From an uncultured Eubacteriales bacterium (lineage in GTDB: Bacteria > Bacillota > Clostridia > Oscillospirales > Acutalibacteraceae), in contig CABUHY010000006.1 in NCBI GenBank assembly GCA_902491475.1, positions 40,464 through 104,463 on the forward strand: a stretch of DNA of 64,000 nucleotides. Direction: 5' to 3'. Below the pieces are notes generated by a model. The model was given only the letters and a program-made list of their open reading frames with translations, searched no databases and had not been told where the DNA came from. A program made the position numbers and the translations under genes. This document shows positions 26,486 through 34,679 of this stretch, in pieces (the first letter of the stretch is position 1; every line of letters starts with the position of its first letter).

Positions 26486-27448
26486 ATGAAAACAATAGGT
26501 GTTTTAACAAGCGGCGGCGACGCACCCGGTATGAACGCCGCAGTCAGAGCAGTTGTTCGCTCGGGCTGTGAAAACGGTATGCGCGTTATGGGTATCCGCA
26601 GAGGTTATAACGGACTTATGTACGGAGATATGTATGAAATGAATCTCCGTTCTGTTTCAAATATAATAAATCGAGGCGGCACAATTCTTTATTCGGCAAG
26701 AAGCCCCGAGTTCAAAACAGAAGAGGGTATCCAAAAGGCTATCGATACCTGTAAGGAAATCGGTATGGAGGGCGTTGTTGTTATCGGCGGCGACGGCTCT
26801 TTCAGAGGCGCAAGGGACCTTTCTCTTAAAGGTATTCCCTGCGTAGGTATTCCCGGTACCATTGATAACGATATTGCCTGCTGTGATTATACAATAGGCT
26901 ACGATACCGCTATGAACACCGTTATGGAAATGGTTGACCGTCTGCGTGATACCACTGAGTCTCACGACCGTTGCTCGGTTGTCGAGGTAATGGGCAGGCG
27001 TGCGGGTTACATAGCTCTCAACGCAGGTATTGCCTGCGGCGCTACCACAATTCTTATCCCCGAAGTTGACTTTGACTTCGAGCGTGATGTTATCGAAAGA
27101 ATGAGAAGAACCCAGAAAGCGGGCAAGAGACATTTCATTATCGTTGTTGCCGAGGGTATCGGCGGCGTTTCCGAAATGGCTAAGAAGATTGAGGAAATCA
27201 CGGGTATCGAAAGCCGTGCGACAATCCTCGGTCATGTACAGCGCGGCGGTTCGCCCACAGTCCGTGACAGAGTTGTCGGCAGCCAGATGGGTTACAGAGC
27301 AGTTGAGCTTCTTAAAGGGGGCATAGGCAACCGTGTTGTCGCTATGCAGAAGGACGAGATTGTCGATTATGACATCTTCGAGGCTTTGAATATGAAAAAG
27401 TCAATCGACCTCAACCTTTATAAGCTCGCTCACGAAATTTCAATCTGA
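26486..27448 (+). CDS. pfkA: ATP-dependent 6-phosphofructokinase
   Basis: PfkA phosphorylates fructose 6-phosphate with ATP, the committed step of glycolysis. It opens with MKTIGVLTSGGDAPGMNAA (ATP site), and has GTIDND (catalytic Asp), MGRRAGYIAL and EGIGGVSEMA. The 320-residue length is that of the bacterial allosteric type. Gly rather than Asp follows the first GG motif region, consistent with ATP instead of PPi use, but that should be modelled. The ATG at 26486 has GAGGTG upstream; a longer frame from 26429 begins in the promoter. Confidence 0.96.
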   Translation: MKTIGVLTSGGDAPGMNAAVRAVVRSGCENGMRVMGIRRGYNGLMYGDMYEMNLRSVSNIINRGGTILYSARSPEFKTEEGIQKAIDTCKEIGMEGVVVIGGDGSFRGARDLSLKGIPCVGIPGTIDNDIACCDYTIGYDTAMNTVMEMVDRLRDTTESHDRCSVVEVMGRRAGYIALNAGIACGATTILIPEVDFDFERDVIERMRRTQKAGKRHFIIVVAEGIGGVSEMAKKIEEITGIESRATILGHVQRGGSPTVRDRVVGSQMGYRAVELLKGGIGNRVVAMQKDEIVDYDIFEALNMKKSIDLNLYKLAHEISI

Positions 27449-27951
27449 TGAAAAACATTGTTTTAATCGGTATGCCGGCTTCGGGCAAAAGCACCGTAGG
27501 CGTTATTCTCGCAAAAACTCTCGGTATCGGCTTTGTAGATACGGACCTTGTCATACAGCAGCGTGAGGGCAGGCTTTTGCAGGATATTATCGACACTGAC
27601 GGACTTGACAAATTCCTTGAAGCCGAAGAAAATGCCATACTCTCTCTTGAATGTAAAAACAGCGTCATTTCCACGGGCGGCAGTGCGGTGTTCGGCAAAA
27701 AGGCTATGGAAAAGCTCAAAAAAGACGCCGTTACGGTGTTTATAGATGTTTCGCCGAGCGCACTCAAAAAAAGGCTGTCAAACATAAAAACACGGGGAAT
27801 TGCCGCAAAGCACGGCGAGAGCGTGGAGGATATTTTGAGAGAGCGGCTTCCGCTTTACAAAAAATATGCCGATTTTACAGTTTCAACGGAAAACGAAAAT
27901 GTTGAAAATTCTGTTGAAAAAATTGTTTCGCTGTTAAAATTGAATAAATAA
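27448..27951 (+). CDS. aroK: shikimate kinase
   Basis: AroK phosphorylates shikimate in aromatic amino acid synthesis. The Walker A is GMPASGKST, the shikimate Asp pair is in FVDTDLVIQ, REGR gives the conserved Arg, and the glycine motif reads STGGSAV where most have STGGG. At 167 residues it is a normal single-domain kinase. Its ATG overlaps the pfkA stop (TGATG), so translation is coupled. It may instead be a paralogue with another substrate, since no other aro gene is here. Confidence 0.82.
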   Translation: MKNIVLIGMPASGKSTVGVILAKTLGIGFVDTDLVIQQREGRLLQDIIDTDGLDKFLEAEENAILSLECKNSVISTGGSAVFGKKAMEKLKKDAVTVFIDVSPSALKKRLSNIKTRGIAAKHGESVEDILRERLPLYKKYADFTVSTENENVENSVEKIVSLLKLNK

Positions 27952-27956
27952 CAAAA

Positions 27957-28018
27957 AAGACTTTTTAGATTTTGGGATTTACATTTTGTCCATAATAATC
28001 TAAAAAGTCTTATTTTTT
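27957..28018 (+). terminator. terminator after aroK
   Basis: A perfect 15-bp stem (AAGACTTTTTAGATT and its complement) around a 25-base loop is followed by ATTTTTT. Confidence 0.8.
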
Positions 28019-28089
28019 CCGCTTATAAACGGGTGAATATTTCACAAATTATAAAAGCGGCGAACGCGTCGCGAATGCGGAGGTGAAAA

Positions 28090-29337
28090 ATGAAATATTT
28101 TTTCAAAGTGATAAGCTTTATCGGGCTTATGATAACCTCTGTCATATTCGGTATGGTCATATTTGCACAAAAGACGATACCCGACAGTATTCATCTTGTC
28201 GAGAGCGAGAAAATAATGATCAGCGAGATATTTTCGTTAAACGTAACGCAAAATGAAGACTCGGTGTCTGCGAATACGGCATCTAATGTTATTGACGACC
28301 GCTCGGAGGATAAGGAATATACTCTCGATATATCGTTACTCAATACCATACCGGTCAAATCCTCTTCGGTAACCGTTTCAAAAAGGCAATATGTTGTGCC
28401 CGGCGGCGATGTTTTCGGTATCAAGCTTTATACCGACGGAGCCGTTATAGTGGGGATGGACGATGTTCAGACCTCGGCGGGTGCGAGAAATCCGGGAAAG
28501 GAAGCAGGGCTTGAAACGGGAGATGTGATAACAGCCCTTAACGGGGAAAGAATCACAACGGTAAACGAGCTTACGAAATTTTTCCAAGGCACTCAGGACA
28601 AAACCGTAAAGGTCACGGCAGACAGGAACGGGAAGCCGTTTGAAGCCACATTGACCCTTGCCGTGTCCGAAAGCGACGGAAAGAACAAAGCGGGGCTGTG
28701 GGTAAGAGACAGCACCGCGGGCGTAGGTACGGTTACCTATTACGACAGGAACACGGGCGTTTTCGGCGGACTCGGGCACGCAGTATGCGATGTCGATACA
28801 GGGAAAATTATGCCTATGCTTGAAGGCGACGCCATGTCCGCAAGGATAAGCGGCTGCTACAAGGGTACGGCTTCCGCAACTGGAGAACTGTGCGGAGTGT
28901 TTACAAACAAAAAAACGGGAGACCTGAAAATTAACTGTGAGTGCGGAATATACGGCGTTTCCGACGAACCCGTAACGGGGCAGGAGATACCAGTCGCCAC
29001 AAAGCAGGAGATAACCGCAGGTCCTGCACAGATAATATCCACGGTTGATATTAACGGACCGAAATACTATGACATCGAAATAGTAAAGGTTTTTCTGCAA
29101 AATGACTCGAACAACAAGAATATGATAATCAAAGTAACCGATTCCGAATTGATTGAAAAAACAGGCGGCATAGTACAGGGAATGAGCGGAAGTCCCATAA
29201 TACAGAACGGTATGCTCGTCGGAGCGGTAACTCATGTGTTTGTAAACGACCCTTTGCAGGGCTACGGTATTTTCGCCGAAAATATGCTCGAAATTTCAAA
29301 CTCCGTAGAGGAAGAGATAACTCGAAAAGCTTCCTGA
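28090..29337 (+). CDS. spoIVB: SpoIVB serine peptidase (sporulation, S55)
   Basis: In sporulating Firmicutes SpoIVB is made in the forespore, secreted into the intermembrane space and triggers sigma-K activation. The 415-residue protein has an N-terminal membrane segment (VISFIGLMITSVIFGMVIF), a PDZ domain (about 130-205; ARNPGKEAGLETGDVITALNG), and the S55 peptidase domain with His in FGGLGHAVCD and Ser in GMSGSPII. Both catalytic positions are kept, so it looks intact. A GGAGGTG lies before the ATG. spo0A normally follows directly; here a surface-protein gene and a repeat cluster intervene. Confidence 0.93.
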   Translation: MKYFFKVISFIGLMITSVIFGMVIFAQKTIPDSIHLVESEKIMISEIFSLNVTQNEDSVSANTASNVIDDRSEDKEYTLDISLLNTIPVKSSSVTVSKRQYVVPGGDVFGIKLYTDGAVIVGMDDVQTSAGARNPGKEAGLETGDVITALNGERITTVNELTKFFQGTQDKTVKVTADRNGKPFEATLTLAVSESDGKNKAGLWVRDSTAGVGTVTYYDRNTGVFGGLGHAVCDVDTGKIMPMLEGDAMSARISGCYKGTASATGELCGVFTNKKTGDLKINCECGIYGVSDEPVTGQEIPVATKQEITAGPAQIISTVDINGPKYYDIEIVKVFLQNDSNNKNMIIKVTDSELIEKTGGIVQGMSGSPIIQNGMLVGAVTHVFVNDPLQGYGIFAENMLEISNSVEEEITRKAS

Positions 29338-29389
29338 AAAAGCACCCGAAAGGCAGATGTTCTGTTTGCTTTTCGGGTTTGCTTTTTGT
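29336..29389 (+). terminator. terminator after spoIVB
   Basis: The stem CCCGAAAGGC / GCTTTTCGGG, extended by AAAAAGC / GCTTTTT, follows the spoIVB stop directly. Confidence 0.75.
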
Positions 29390-29405
29390 ATATTTTACAC
29401 AGTTT

Positions 29406-29430
29406 GAGCATATGAAAAATGTATATGCTC
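29406..29430. repeat. small inverted repeat upstream of the SLH gene
   Basis: GAGCATAT and ATATGCTC flank a 9-base spacer, 17 bases before the -35 of the next promoter. It could be an operator or a second weak terminator (TCTTTT follows). Confidence 0.4.
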
Positions 29431-29446
29431 TCTTTTCGGCTATTCA

Positions 29447-29476
29447 TTGACAATGATATTCGGCACAGTTTATAAT
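29447..29476 (+). promoter_or_regulatory. sigma-A promoter for the SLH surface protein
   Basis: TTGACA, an 18-base spacer and TATAAT lie 29 bases before the ATG, which has AGGAGG upstream. Confidence 0.75.
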
Positions 29477-29504
29477 TATTGTACAATATTTTAGGAGGGA
29501 ACAT

Positions 29505-31598
29505 ATGAAAAGAACAGAAAAATTTTTGTCCGTACTTATGAGTCTTATAATGATTTTAACAGTTTTCCCCCTTGCAAGTATTGAGTCTTTTGCGGCGGAC
29601 GGACAGCCGACAATCGACTCGGTTTCAATAGCGCCGATTACACGCATTCCGGGTAGAAACGGAGAGTTTATAAGGGATTCCGTCGGCGAGGGCTATACCG
29701 ATTGGTATTACAGCTACAATTTAAGACCGCAGGAAATAACTCTGGAATTTTCCGACGGTACTGTCAAGACCTATGCTTACTATGAGCTTGAAGAGTTGAA
29801 GTACGATATTTCAATTACCTCGGAGCAAAGCTTTAATAATCAATATGAGGAAAACAGCACCTATACCGCTTACCTCAATCTGAACGGCAAAAGCTATCCG
29901 TATTCGGTTGTTATAGGCGAAAATCCCATTGAAAAAATCGAGGTCGAGGATGTAACTCTTTATGAAAATGTCAGCGGAGACTATGTAAGCGACGGCTCTT
30001 ATGACCCGGACACAGGCAGCATTATATATACTCCGTCCTATTTCTATTATAATAATACAGAGGCATACAACATAACCGTTTATATGCGTGACGGACGGAT
30101 TGTATCGGGATCAATGTTCGACATTGACTTTTACATTTCGGGTTTTCCCGAGCCGAAAGTCAGATGCGTTGACGCCCAGGATTACAACAATCAGTGGAGC
30201 GTCGGCAATTCATATACCGCAAGGTTATACTTCGGAGCAAATATTGCCGAGTTTAAGCTGAATTTGGTTGAAAATCCCGTTTCAAAAATCGAAATAGAGG
30301 ACTTTGAAATTCCCGAATTAACAACTGGATTTTACGACATAAACGGTGCTTTTACATACCGCCCGAGACCGTCGGAAGTTAAGCTTATATACAAAGACGG
30401 CACTTCTGAAAATTTGACGGTAAGCGAGATTTATGAGAAGTTTGAAGACGGCGACCGCGGACTCGTAGGTCTTGATGACGCCGATACATGGACGGCGGGC
30501 AATACATATCCTATGTCCTTTTATATCGGAGATGTTGTCGGCAACTTCAATGTTGCAATTACCGCCCGTTCCGAGGAAAGCAGAAAATATTCATACAACA
30601 ATTACGAAGACGGCATTGAAATTATAAAATACACCGGCGACGAGGAAGATGTTGTCATTCCCGAAAGCATTGACGGCAAAAAGGTTGTTATGATATGGGA
30701 GGCGTTTGAGGGCAACACGGCAATAAAGACCGTTACGCTTCCGAACGGCTTGCGTACAATAGGCTCTTATTCGTTTTTCGGCTGCAAAAATCTTGAGTTT
30801 GTGTCAATTCCCGATACCGTTACAGCAATCAGTTCAAGGGCGTTTGCCGATTGTGACAACCTGAAATCCGTTTATATTCCGCAGTCTGTCGAGAAGTTGG
30901 GAAGTATGGCATTCGGTTATTACGATACAAGTAACTCAAGGCGTAAAAGAGTGCCCGGCTTCACGATTTACGGAAAGACCGATTCCGAAGCGGAAAGCTA
31001 TGCCGACCGCAACGGACTGTATTTTGTTCCGACAGGGGAGTTTAATCTTCCTTTCCCCGATGTAACGAAGAACGAGTGGTATTACAATGCGGTTTTGTTT
31101 AATTACAGGCAAGGATATTTGAACGGCTATGAAAACGGCGACTTCGGACCTGCGGACATTATGCAGAGGCAGGATTTTGTACTCCTGCTTGCCAATATCG
31201 TTAGGATTGACCTTAACAGATATGATTTTTATCCGGCGGTTTTCCCGGATGTACCCAAAGGCGAGTATTATTTCGCTGCGGTAACCTGGGCTAAAAACGA
31301 TAATATCATTTCGGGCTATGCGGACGGACGCTTCGGTGTTGGCGATGCGCTCACAAGGGAGCAGATGTGCCTGATACTCTACAATTATTGCGACGGCTCG
31401 GTTTCGGGCAATGTTTCTGAAATCCTCGTAGCTTTCCCCGACGGCGGAAATGTAAGCGATTGGGCAAAAGAAGCGGTTGCCTGGGCGGCAGAAAATCATA
31501 TTGTCGGCGGCAACGGCAAGCTCAATCCCGCAGGCAACGCCAACAGAGCCGAAACAGCACAGATTATTATGAATATGTCGAGCAACAATATTCTTTGA
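29505..31598 (+). CDS. secreted SLH-domain surface protein with BspA-like leucine-rich repeats
   Basis: This 697-residue exported protein starts with a signal peptide (residues 1-31, cut near SIESFAADG). Three divergent Ig-like repeats of about 115 residues follow; each ends in a W-x-x-GNxYxA-type strand (WSVGNSYTARLYFG, WTAGNTYPMSFYIG). At about 365-480 is a BspA-type leucine-rich region (IPDTVTAISSRAFADC). The last 190 residues carry three SLH repeats (FPDVTKNEWYYNAV, FPDVPKGEYYFAAV, FPDGGNVSDWAKEAV), which bind secondary cell-wall polymer. It is likely an adhesin or a structural surface protein and has no sign of catalysis. It lies between spoIVB and spo0A, an unusual place. Confidence 0.88.
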   Translation: MKRTEKFLSVLMSLIMILTVFPLASIESFAADGQPTIDSVSIAPITRIPGRNGEFIRDSVGEGYTDWYYSYNLRPQEITLEFSDGTVKTYAYYELEELKYDISITSEQSFNNQYEENSTYTAYLNLNGKSYPYSVVIGENPIEKIEVEDVTLYENVSGDYVSDGSYDPDTGSIIYTPSYFYYNNTEAYNITVYMRDGRIVSGSMFDIDFYISGFPEPKVRCVDAQDYNNQWSVGNSYTARLYFGANIAEFKLNLVENPVSKIEIEDFEIPELTTGFYDINGAFTYRPRPSEVKLIYKDGTSENLTVSEIYEKFEDGDRGLVGLDDADTWTAGNTYPMSFYIGDVVGNFNVAITARSEESRKYSYNNYEDGIEIIKYTGDEEDVVIPESIDGKKVVMIWEAFEGNTAIKTVTLPNGLRTIGSYSFFGCKNLEFVSIPDTVTAISSRAFADCDNLKSVYIPQSVEKLGSMAFGYYDTSNSRRKRVPGFTIYGKTDSEAESYADRNGLYFVPTGEFNLPFPDVTKNEWYYNAVLFNYRQGYLNGYENGDFGPADIMQRQDFVLLLANIVRIDLNRYDFYPAVFPDVPKGEYYFAAVTWAKNDNIISGYADGRFGVGDALTREQMCLILYNYCDGSVSGNVSEILVAFPDGGNVSDWAKEAVAWAAENHIVGGNGKLNPAGNANRAETAQIIMNMSSNNIL

Positions 31599-31621
31599 TT
31601 TGATATTATTAAACAACAAAC

Positions 31622-31661
31622 TCCCGCTCCGAACGGATTTCGTTCGGGACGGGAAATTTTT
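31622..31661 (+). terminator. terminator after the SLH gene
   Basis: A 14-base stem (TCCCGCTCCGAACG paired with CGTTCGGGACGGGA, one mismatch and one G-U) is followed by AATTTTT. Confidence 0.8.
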
Positions 31662-31788
31662 ATATGTAACCGTATGGACAGCCCTTGCGGCTGTCCGCAT
31701 TTCATATCAAATTCGATTAGTGCTTCCGCCCCATCTCAGAGGGGGCTGGCATTTTTTCATAGAAAAAATGACTGGGGGAGTTTTTTAC

Positions 31789-31985
31789 AATTTGATGTAG
31801 CCTACTTTTACTCCCTCAGTTTCGCTTCGCTCGACAGCTTTGCCCTCTTGTGGTGCCCGATTTTGTTAATGCGGCTTGGAGCGCCGCACAAAATCGACCG
31901 CTGCGCCAACAGATGCTCCCTTTATCCGCCACAGGCGGCGGTCGCATATGTTGCCCGGGAGGGAGCGGAACTTCTAAGATAATTT
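31789..31985 (+). repeat. repeat R2, interrupted copy
   Basis: The left part (TTTGATGTAGCC ... CGACAGCT) and the right part (GGAGGGAGCGGAAC ... ATAATTTC) match the uninterrupted R2 at 38496-38580. Between them lies the inverted 118-bp repeat. In the uninterrupted copy that point is the loop of a GCTCCCTC/GAGGGAGC palindrome. Confidence 0.75.
31840..31957 (-). repeat. 118-bp dispersed repeat, copy 2 (inverted)
   Basis: This is an inverted copy, exactly 118 bp, running from TTGCCCTCTTGTGG to CATATGTTGCCCG on the plus strand. It keeps both internal hairpins of the family, including CGATTTTGT ... ACAAAATCG read on the minus strand. Confidence 0.88.
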
Positions 31986-32353
31986 CATATAAAATGGCGG
32001 CGGGAGCAAGCCCCCGCCCTACATGGTGTAATTCTACCGAATTTTGCGGATTTCGGACAGCCGCAAGGGCTGTCCCTACGCTATATGATATGTTTTTCAA
32101 TTCGTGCGTTCAGCCTCCCTTGTGTAAAGGGAGGTGCCGAACGAATGTGAGGCGGAGGGATTGTAAAAACCAAATCCGATACATCCGCAAAAGTCGGTAG
32201 CACCGCCGTGCCGCACTCAACATATTGTTTTTCATTTCCCGACCCGATACCTTTAATAACGACATATTGTATTTGCACAATGAAACGCAACTTGAAATAT
32301 TCGCTGTTATTTGGTCGATTTTTGATTAAGTTCAAAAAACTTTTAGTAAATTT

Positions 32354-32381
32354 TTGAATAAGCTATTGCCAAAAATATACT
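32354..32381 (+). promoter_or_regulatory. candidate promoter for spo0A
   Basis: TTGAAT, a 16-base spacer and TATACT lie 46 bases before the spo0A ATG. No clear 0A box (TGTCGAA) was found; GGTCGAT at about 32323 is only similar. Confidence 0.5.
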
Positions 32382-32426
32382 AAAATGGTAAAATATGGCA
32401 GAAATCAAAAAACGGAGGTTAAATAT

Positions 32427-33197
32427 ATGGAAAGAAATCTTAAAGTGGTGTTGACGGCAGAAGGAAACGAATTCGGGGCGAATTGTGTAAAAGCGCTTGC
32501 TTCCTACGGCTGCGAGGTGAAGCTCGTTAAAAAGGACGGCAAAAAGCTCCTTGAGGCAATCGAAAACGAAAAACCGAACGCAGTTGTTATGGACGCATTT
32601 TTGTCGAACATAGACGCTCTCGGCGTTGTCGAAAGGCTCAAAGGCAGCAAAAAATTCGACGATATGCTCATAATGGTAATGTCGGGGGTTGACAATCAGC
32701 GTTTTGAGCAGGAAATCCTCTCGGCAGGCGTCGATTATTATTTCAGAAAGCCGTTTGATGTCAATGTTATGGGCGAGAGAATACGCAGAATGTCCGACAG
32801 GTCGCAGAAATTCACAACGCAACATACCGACCTCGGCGAGACGCAGGATTTGCAGGTTATAGTCAGCGAGATTATGCACTAGATAGGCGTGCCTGCGCAC
32901 ATAAAGGGTTATCAGTATCTGCGTGAGGCGATTATCCTTTCAATTGACGACACGGAAATGATGAATTCCGTAACAAAGGTGCTTTATCCGACTGTTGCGA
33001 AGAAGTTTTCGACCACACCGTCGAGAGTTGAGCGGGCAATCCGCCACGCAATCGAGGTTGCGTGGGACAGGGGAGATGTCGATGTTCTGTCGTCCTACTT
33101 CGGATATACGATTCAGTCGAGCCGCGGCAAGCCCACCAATTCCGAATTTATCGCAATGATAAGCGACAAATTACGGCTTAATATGAAAATTTCATAA
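32427..33197 (+). pseudogene. spo0A: spo0A, sporulation master regulator, interrupted by in-frame TAG at codon 152
   Basis: Spo0A is the response regulator that starts sporulation. The frame codes 256 residues but has TAG at 32880-32882 (codon 152), after a receiver domain (1-120) and linker. The same frame continues without a shift into a Spo0A DNA-binding domain: IGVPAHIKGYQYLREAI, the recognition-helix region TTPSRVERAIRHAIEVAW, and KPTNSEFIAMISDKLRL. The stop replaces the Glu of the HEIGVPAHIKGY motif of B. subtilis Spo0A and is one base from GAG. The receiver keeps the phospho-acceptor D56, S86 and K108, but the acidic pair (normally DD) reads E12-G13. GGAGG lies 8 bases before the ATG. 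It is either inactivated or read through; a GTG at 32889 that could restart the second half lacks a ribosome site. Confidence 0.9.
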
Positions 33198-33506
33198 ACG
33201 AAAGCCCTCGGTGTATAAGTGATTTTATGCTGTGGCTTATAGAGAACGCTAATTGCTAACAAACAAAGGCTCCCTTTACAAGGAAGGCTCGGTAAGCTTT
33301 TAATTTCTGCTGAATTTAGCGGGCGACCGCAGGTCGCCCCTACGGGTTGTGCGATGCTGTATCGGGTAGGGCGGGGGCTTGCTCCCGCCGTGAAAATCAG
33401 CGTGTTTATAATAACTTTCGGCTTATTAGGGCAGTGTGTTTACTATGTCCTTACACCCTTTCTACTGTCTATCACACAATATTAAAAACCAAAATTTAAC
33501 ACAATA
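33198..33506 (+). repeat. gene-free region with palindromic units (cluster C)
   Basis: Between spo0A and dus lie a CTCCCTTTACAAGGAAGG-type palindrome (33268-33290), then GCTGAATTTAGCGGGCGACC with its palindrome (33307-33343), then TAGGGCGGGGGCTTGCTCCC (33367-33390). The last two occur in the same order in cluster D (38180-38260). No gene or known RNA was recognised in 33391-33506. Confidence 0.75.
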
Positions 33507-33553
33507 AAAATCCCCCTACGGTAAGAGCCTATCTCAAACCGTAGGGGGTATTT
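33507..33553 (-). terminator. terminator after dus
   Basis: A perfect 11-bp stem (CCCCCTACGGT / ACCGTAGGGGG) with a 15-base loop is followed on the minus strand by ATTTTT. It could also stop plus-strand transcripts. Confidence 0.85.
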
Positions 33554-33568
33554 TATATAGTTTACACT

Positions 33569-34534
33569 TTACTGATTTTCCACAACGACCCGAAACGCCA
33601 ATTCCTGTGCCTGTTCAACAGTTTCGAGTGTGCCTGCCTGCCGTCTGAACTCCGCTCCGCCCCGAAGTCCTTTCATATACCAGGCGGCATGCTTTCTTGC
33701 CTCTTTCATTCCGATTTTTTCGCCCTTGTATTCGCAAATGAGCTTGATATGCTTTACCATTACTCTCATTCTCTCGCTTACGGGCGGTTCGGGGATAATT
33801 CTGCCCTCGTTGAGATATGCGTTTATCTGCGAAAATACCCAAGGTCTGCCGAGCGCACCTCTGCCGACCAAAAGAAAATCGCAGTTTGTTTTTTCAAACA
33901 TCAGCGCCGCAGTCTGCCCGTCAACAATATCTCCGTTACCGATTACTGGAATTGAAACCGAACGCTTTACCTCGGCGATTATATCCGTGTTTACGGGAGG
34001 GGCGTACATTTGCTGTCTTGTCCGACCGTGAACGGTAACAGCCGCCGCACCGACTTCCTCGGCTCTTCTTGCCATATCAACCGCATTTATGCTGTCAAAA
34101 TCCCAGCCCGAACGCATTTTTACCGTTACGGGGAGCTCTGTTGCGCCGACAACGGCTTTTACAATGCTCTGTGCAAGCTCGGGATTTCTCATAAGCGAAG
34201 CTCCGCCGCCGTTTCCTGCGATTTTAGGTGCGGGACAGCCCATATTTATGTCAATGAAATCGGGTTTTGTTTCAAGAACGGAGCTGACGCTCTGCGCCAT
34301 AATTTCTGGGTCGCTTCCGAATATCTGCACACCTGCGGGGCGTTCTTTTTCATTGAGGGTCATCAATTCCTTTGAATTCTTATCGCCCATGGTAACGCCC
34401 TTTGAGCTTATCATTTCCGAAACGGTATAAGCCGCACCGTATTCACGGCAAATCTCACGGAACGCCCTGTCCGCAACGCCTGCCATAGGTGCGAGAGCCG
34501 CAAAACCTTCAATTTTCAAATTTCCGAACTGCAT
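33569..34534 (-). CDS. dus: tRNA-dihydrouridine synthase
   Basis: Dus enzymes are flavoproteins that reduce uridines in the tRNA D-loop with NADPH. The 321-residue TIM-barrel protein has LAPMAGVADRAFREIC at the N-terminus, the catalytic Cys in INMGCPAPK, the FMN-contact Lys in VKMRSGWD, VHGRTRQQMY, and GNGDIVDG and GRGALGRPWVF phosphate loops. The pattern fits the DusB group. The minus-strand ATG is preceded by AGAGGTTGG, and the gene stands alone between terminator and the divergent polA. Confidence 0.94.
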   Translation of the reverse strand: MQFGNLKIEGFAALAPMAGVADRAFREICREYGAAYTVSEMISSKGVTMGDKNSKELMTLNEKERPAGVQIFGSDPEIMAQSVSSVLETKPDFIDINMGCPAPKIAGNGGGASLMRNPELAQSIVKAVVGATELPVTVKMRSGWDFDSINAVDMARRAEEVGAAAVTVHGRTRQQMYAPPVNTDIIAEVKRSVSIPVIGNGDIVDGQTAALMFEKTNCDFLLVGRGALGRPWVFSQINAYLNEGRIIPEPPVSERMRVMVKHIKLICEYKGEKIGMKEARKHAAWYMKGLRGGAEFRRQAGTLETVEQAQELAFRVVVENQ

Positions 34535-34679
34535 AAAACCAACCTCTAAAGAATTTCAGCATATTTTACCATAAATACATTTTTATCTCAACCGTTGCGG
34601 CATAATTTTTAGTGCAAAATATAAAAAGATATGGTACAATATCGGTGTAAATAAATTTTCTTAAAATTCGGTGAAAAAT

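Larger units (their letters stand above)
31599..32426 (+). repeat. gene-free region with nested repeats (cluster B)
   Basis: This 828-base region between the SLH gene and spo0A has no credible gene. It holds a terminator (31622), a TATGGACAGCCC-type palindrome (31673-31696), a CATTTTTTC/GAAAAAATG palindrome (about 31750-31775), and repeat R2 (31789-31985) carrying an inverted 118-bp repeat. A GGCGGGAGCAAGCCCCCGCC palindrome (31997-32021), one of GGACAGCC type (32055-32080) and one of CTCCCTT/AAGGGAG type (32113-32138) follow. From 32165 to 32340 nothing recognisable is seen. Confidence 0.8.

Noticed and set aside
28030..28089. Sigma-G-type promoter before spoIVB (GTGAATA at 28033)
   Set aside because: GAATA fits a -35, but no CATNNTA-like -10 was found at the right distance.
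31850..32200. Open frame of 116 codons across the repeat cluster, with similar frames at 14155-14601 and 38273-38473 (shared LPLSATGGGRICCP)
   Set aside because: The shared peptide only reflects the 118-bp repeat; there is no ribosome site, and the frame in the inverted copy lies on the other strand. They are better explained as repeat DNA.
32889..33197. A separate gene for the Spo0A DNA-binding domain starting at GTG 32889
   Set aside because: It is in the same frame as the first half, has no Shine-Dalgarno site and begins two codons after the TAG in the middle of a conserved motif.
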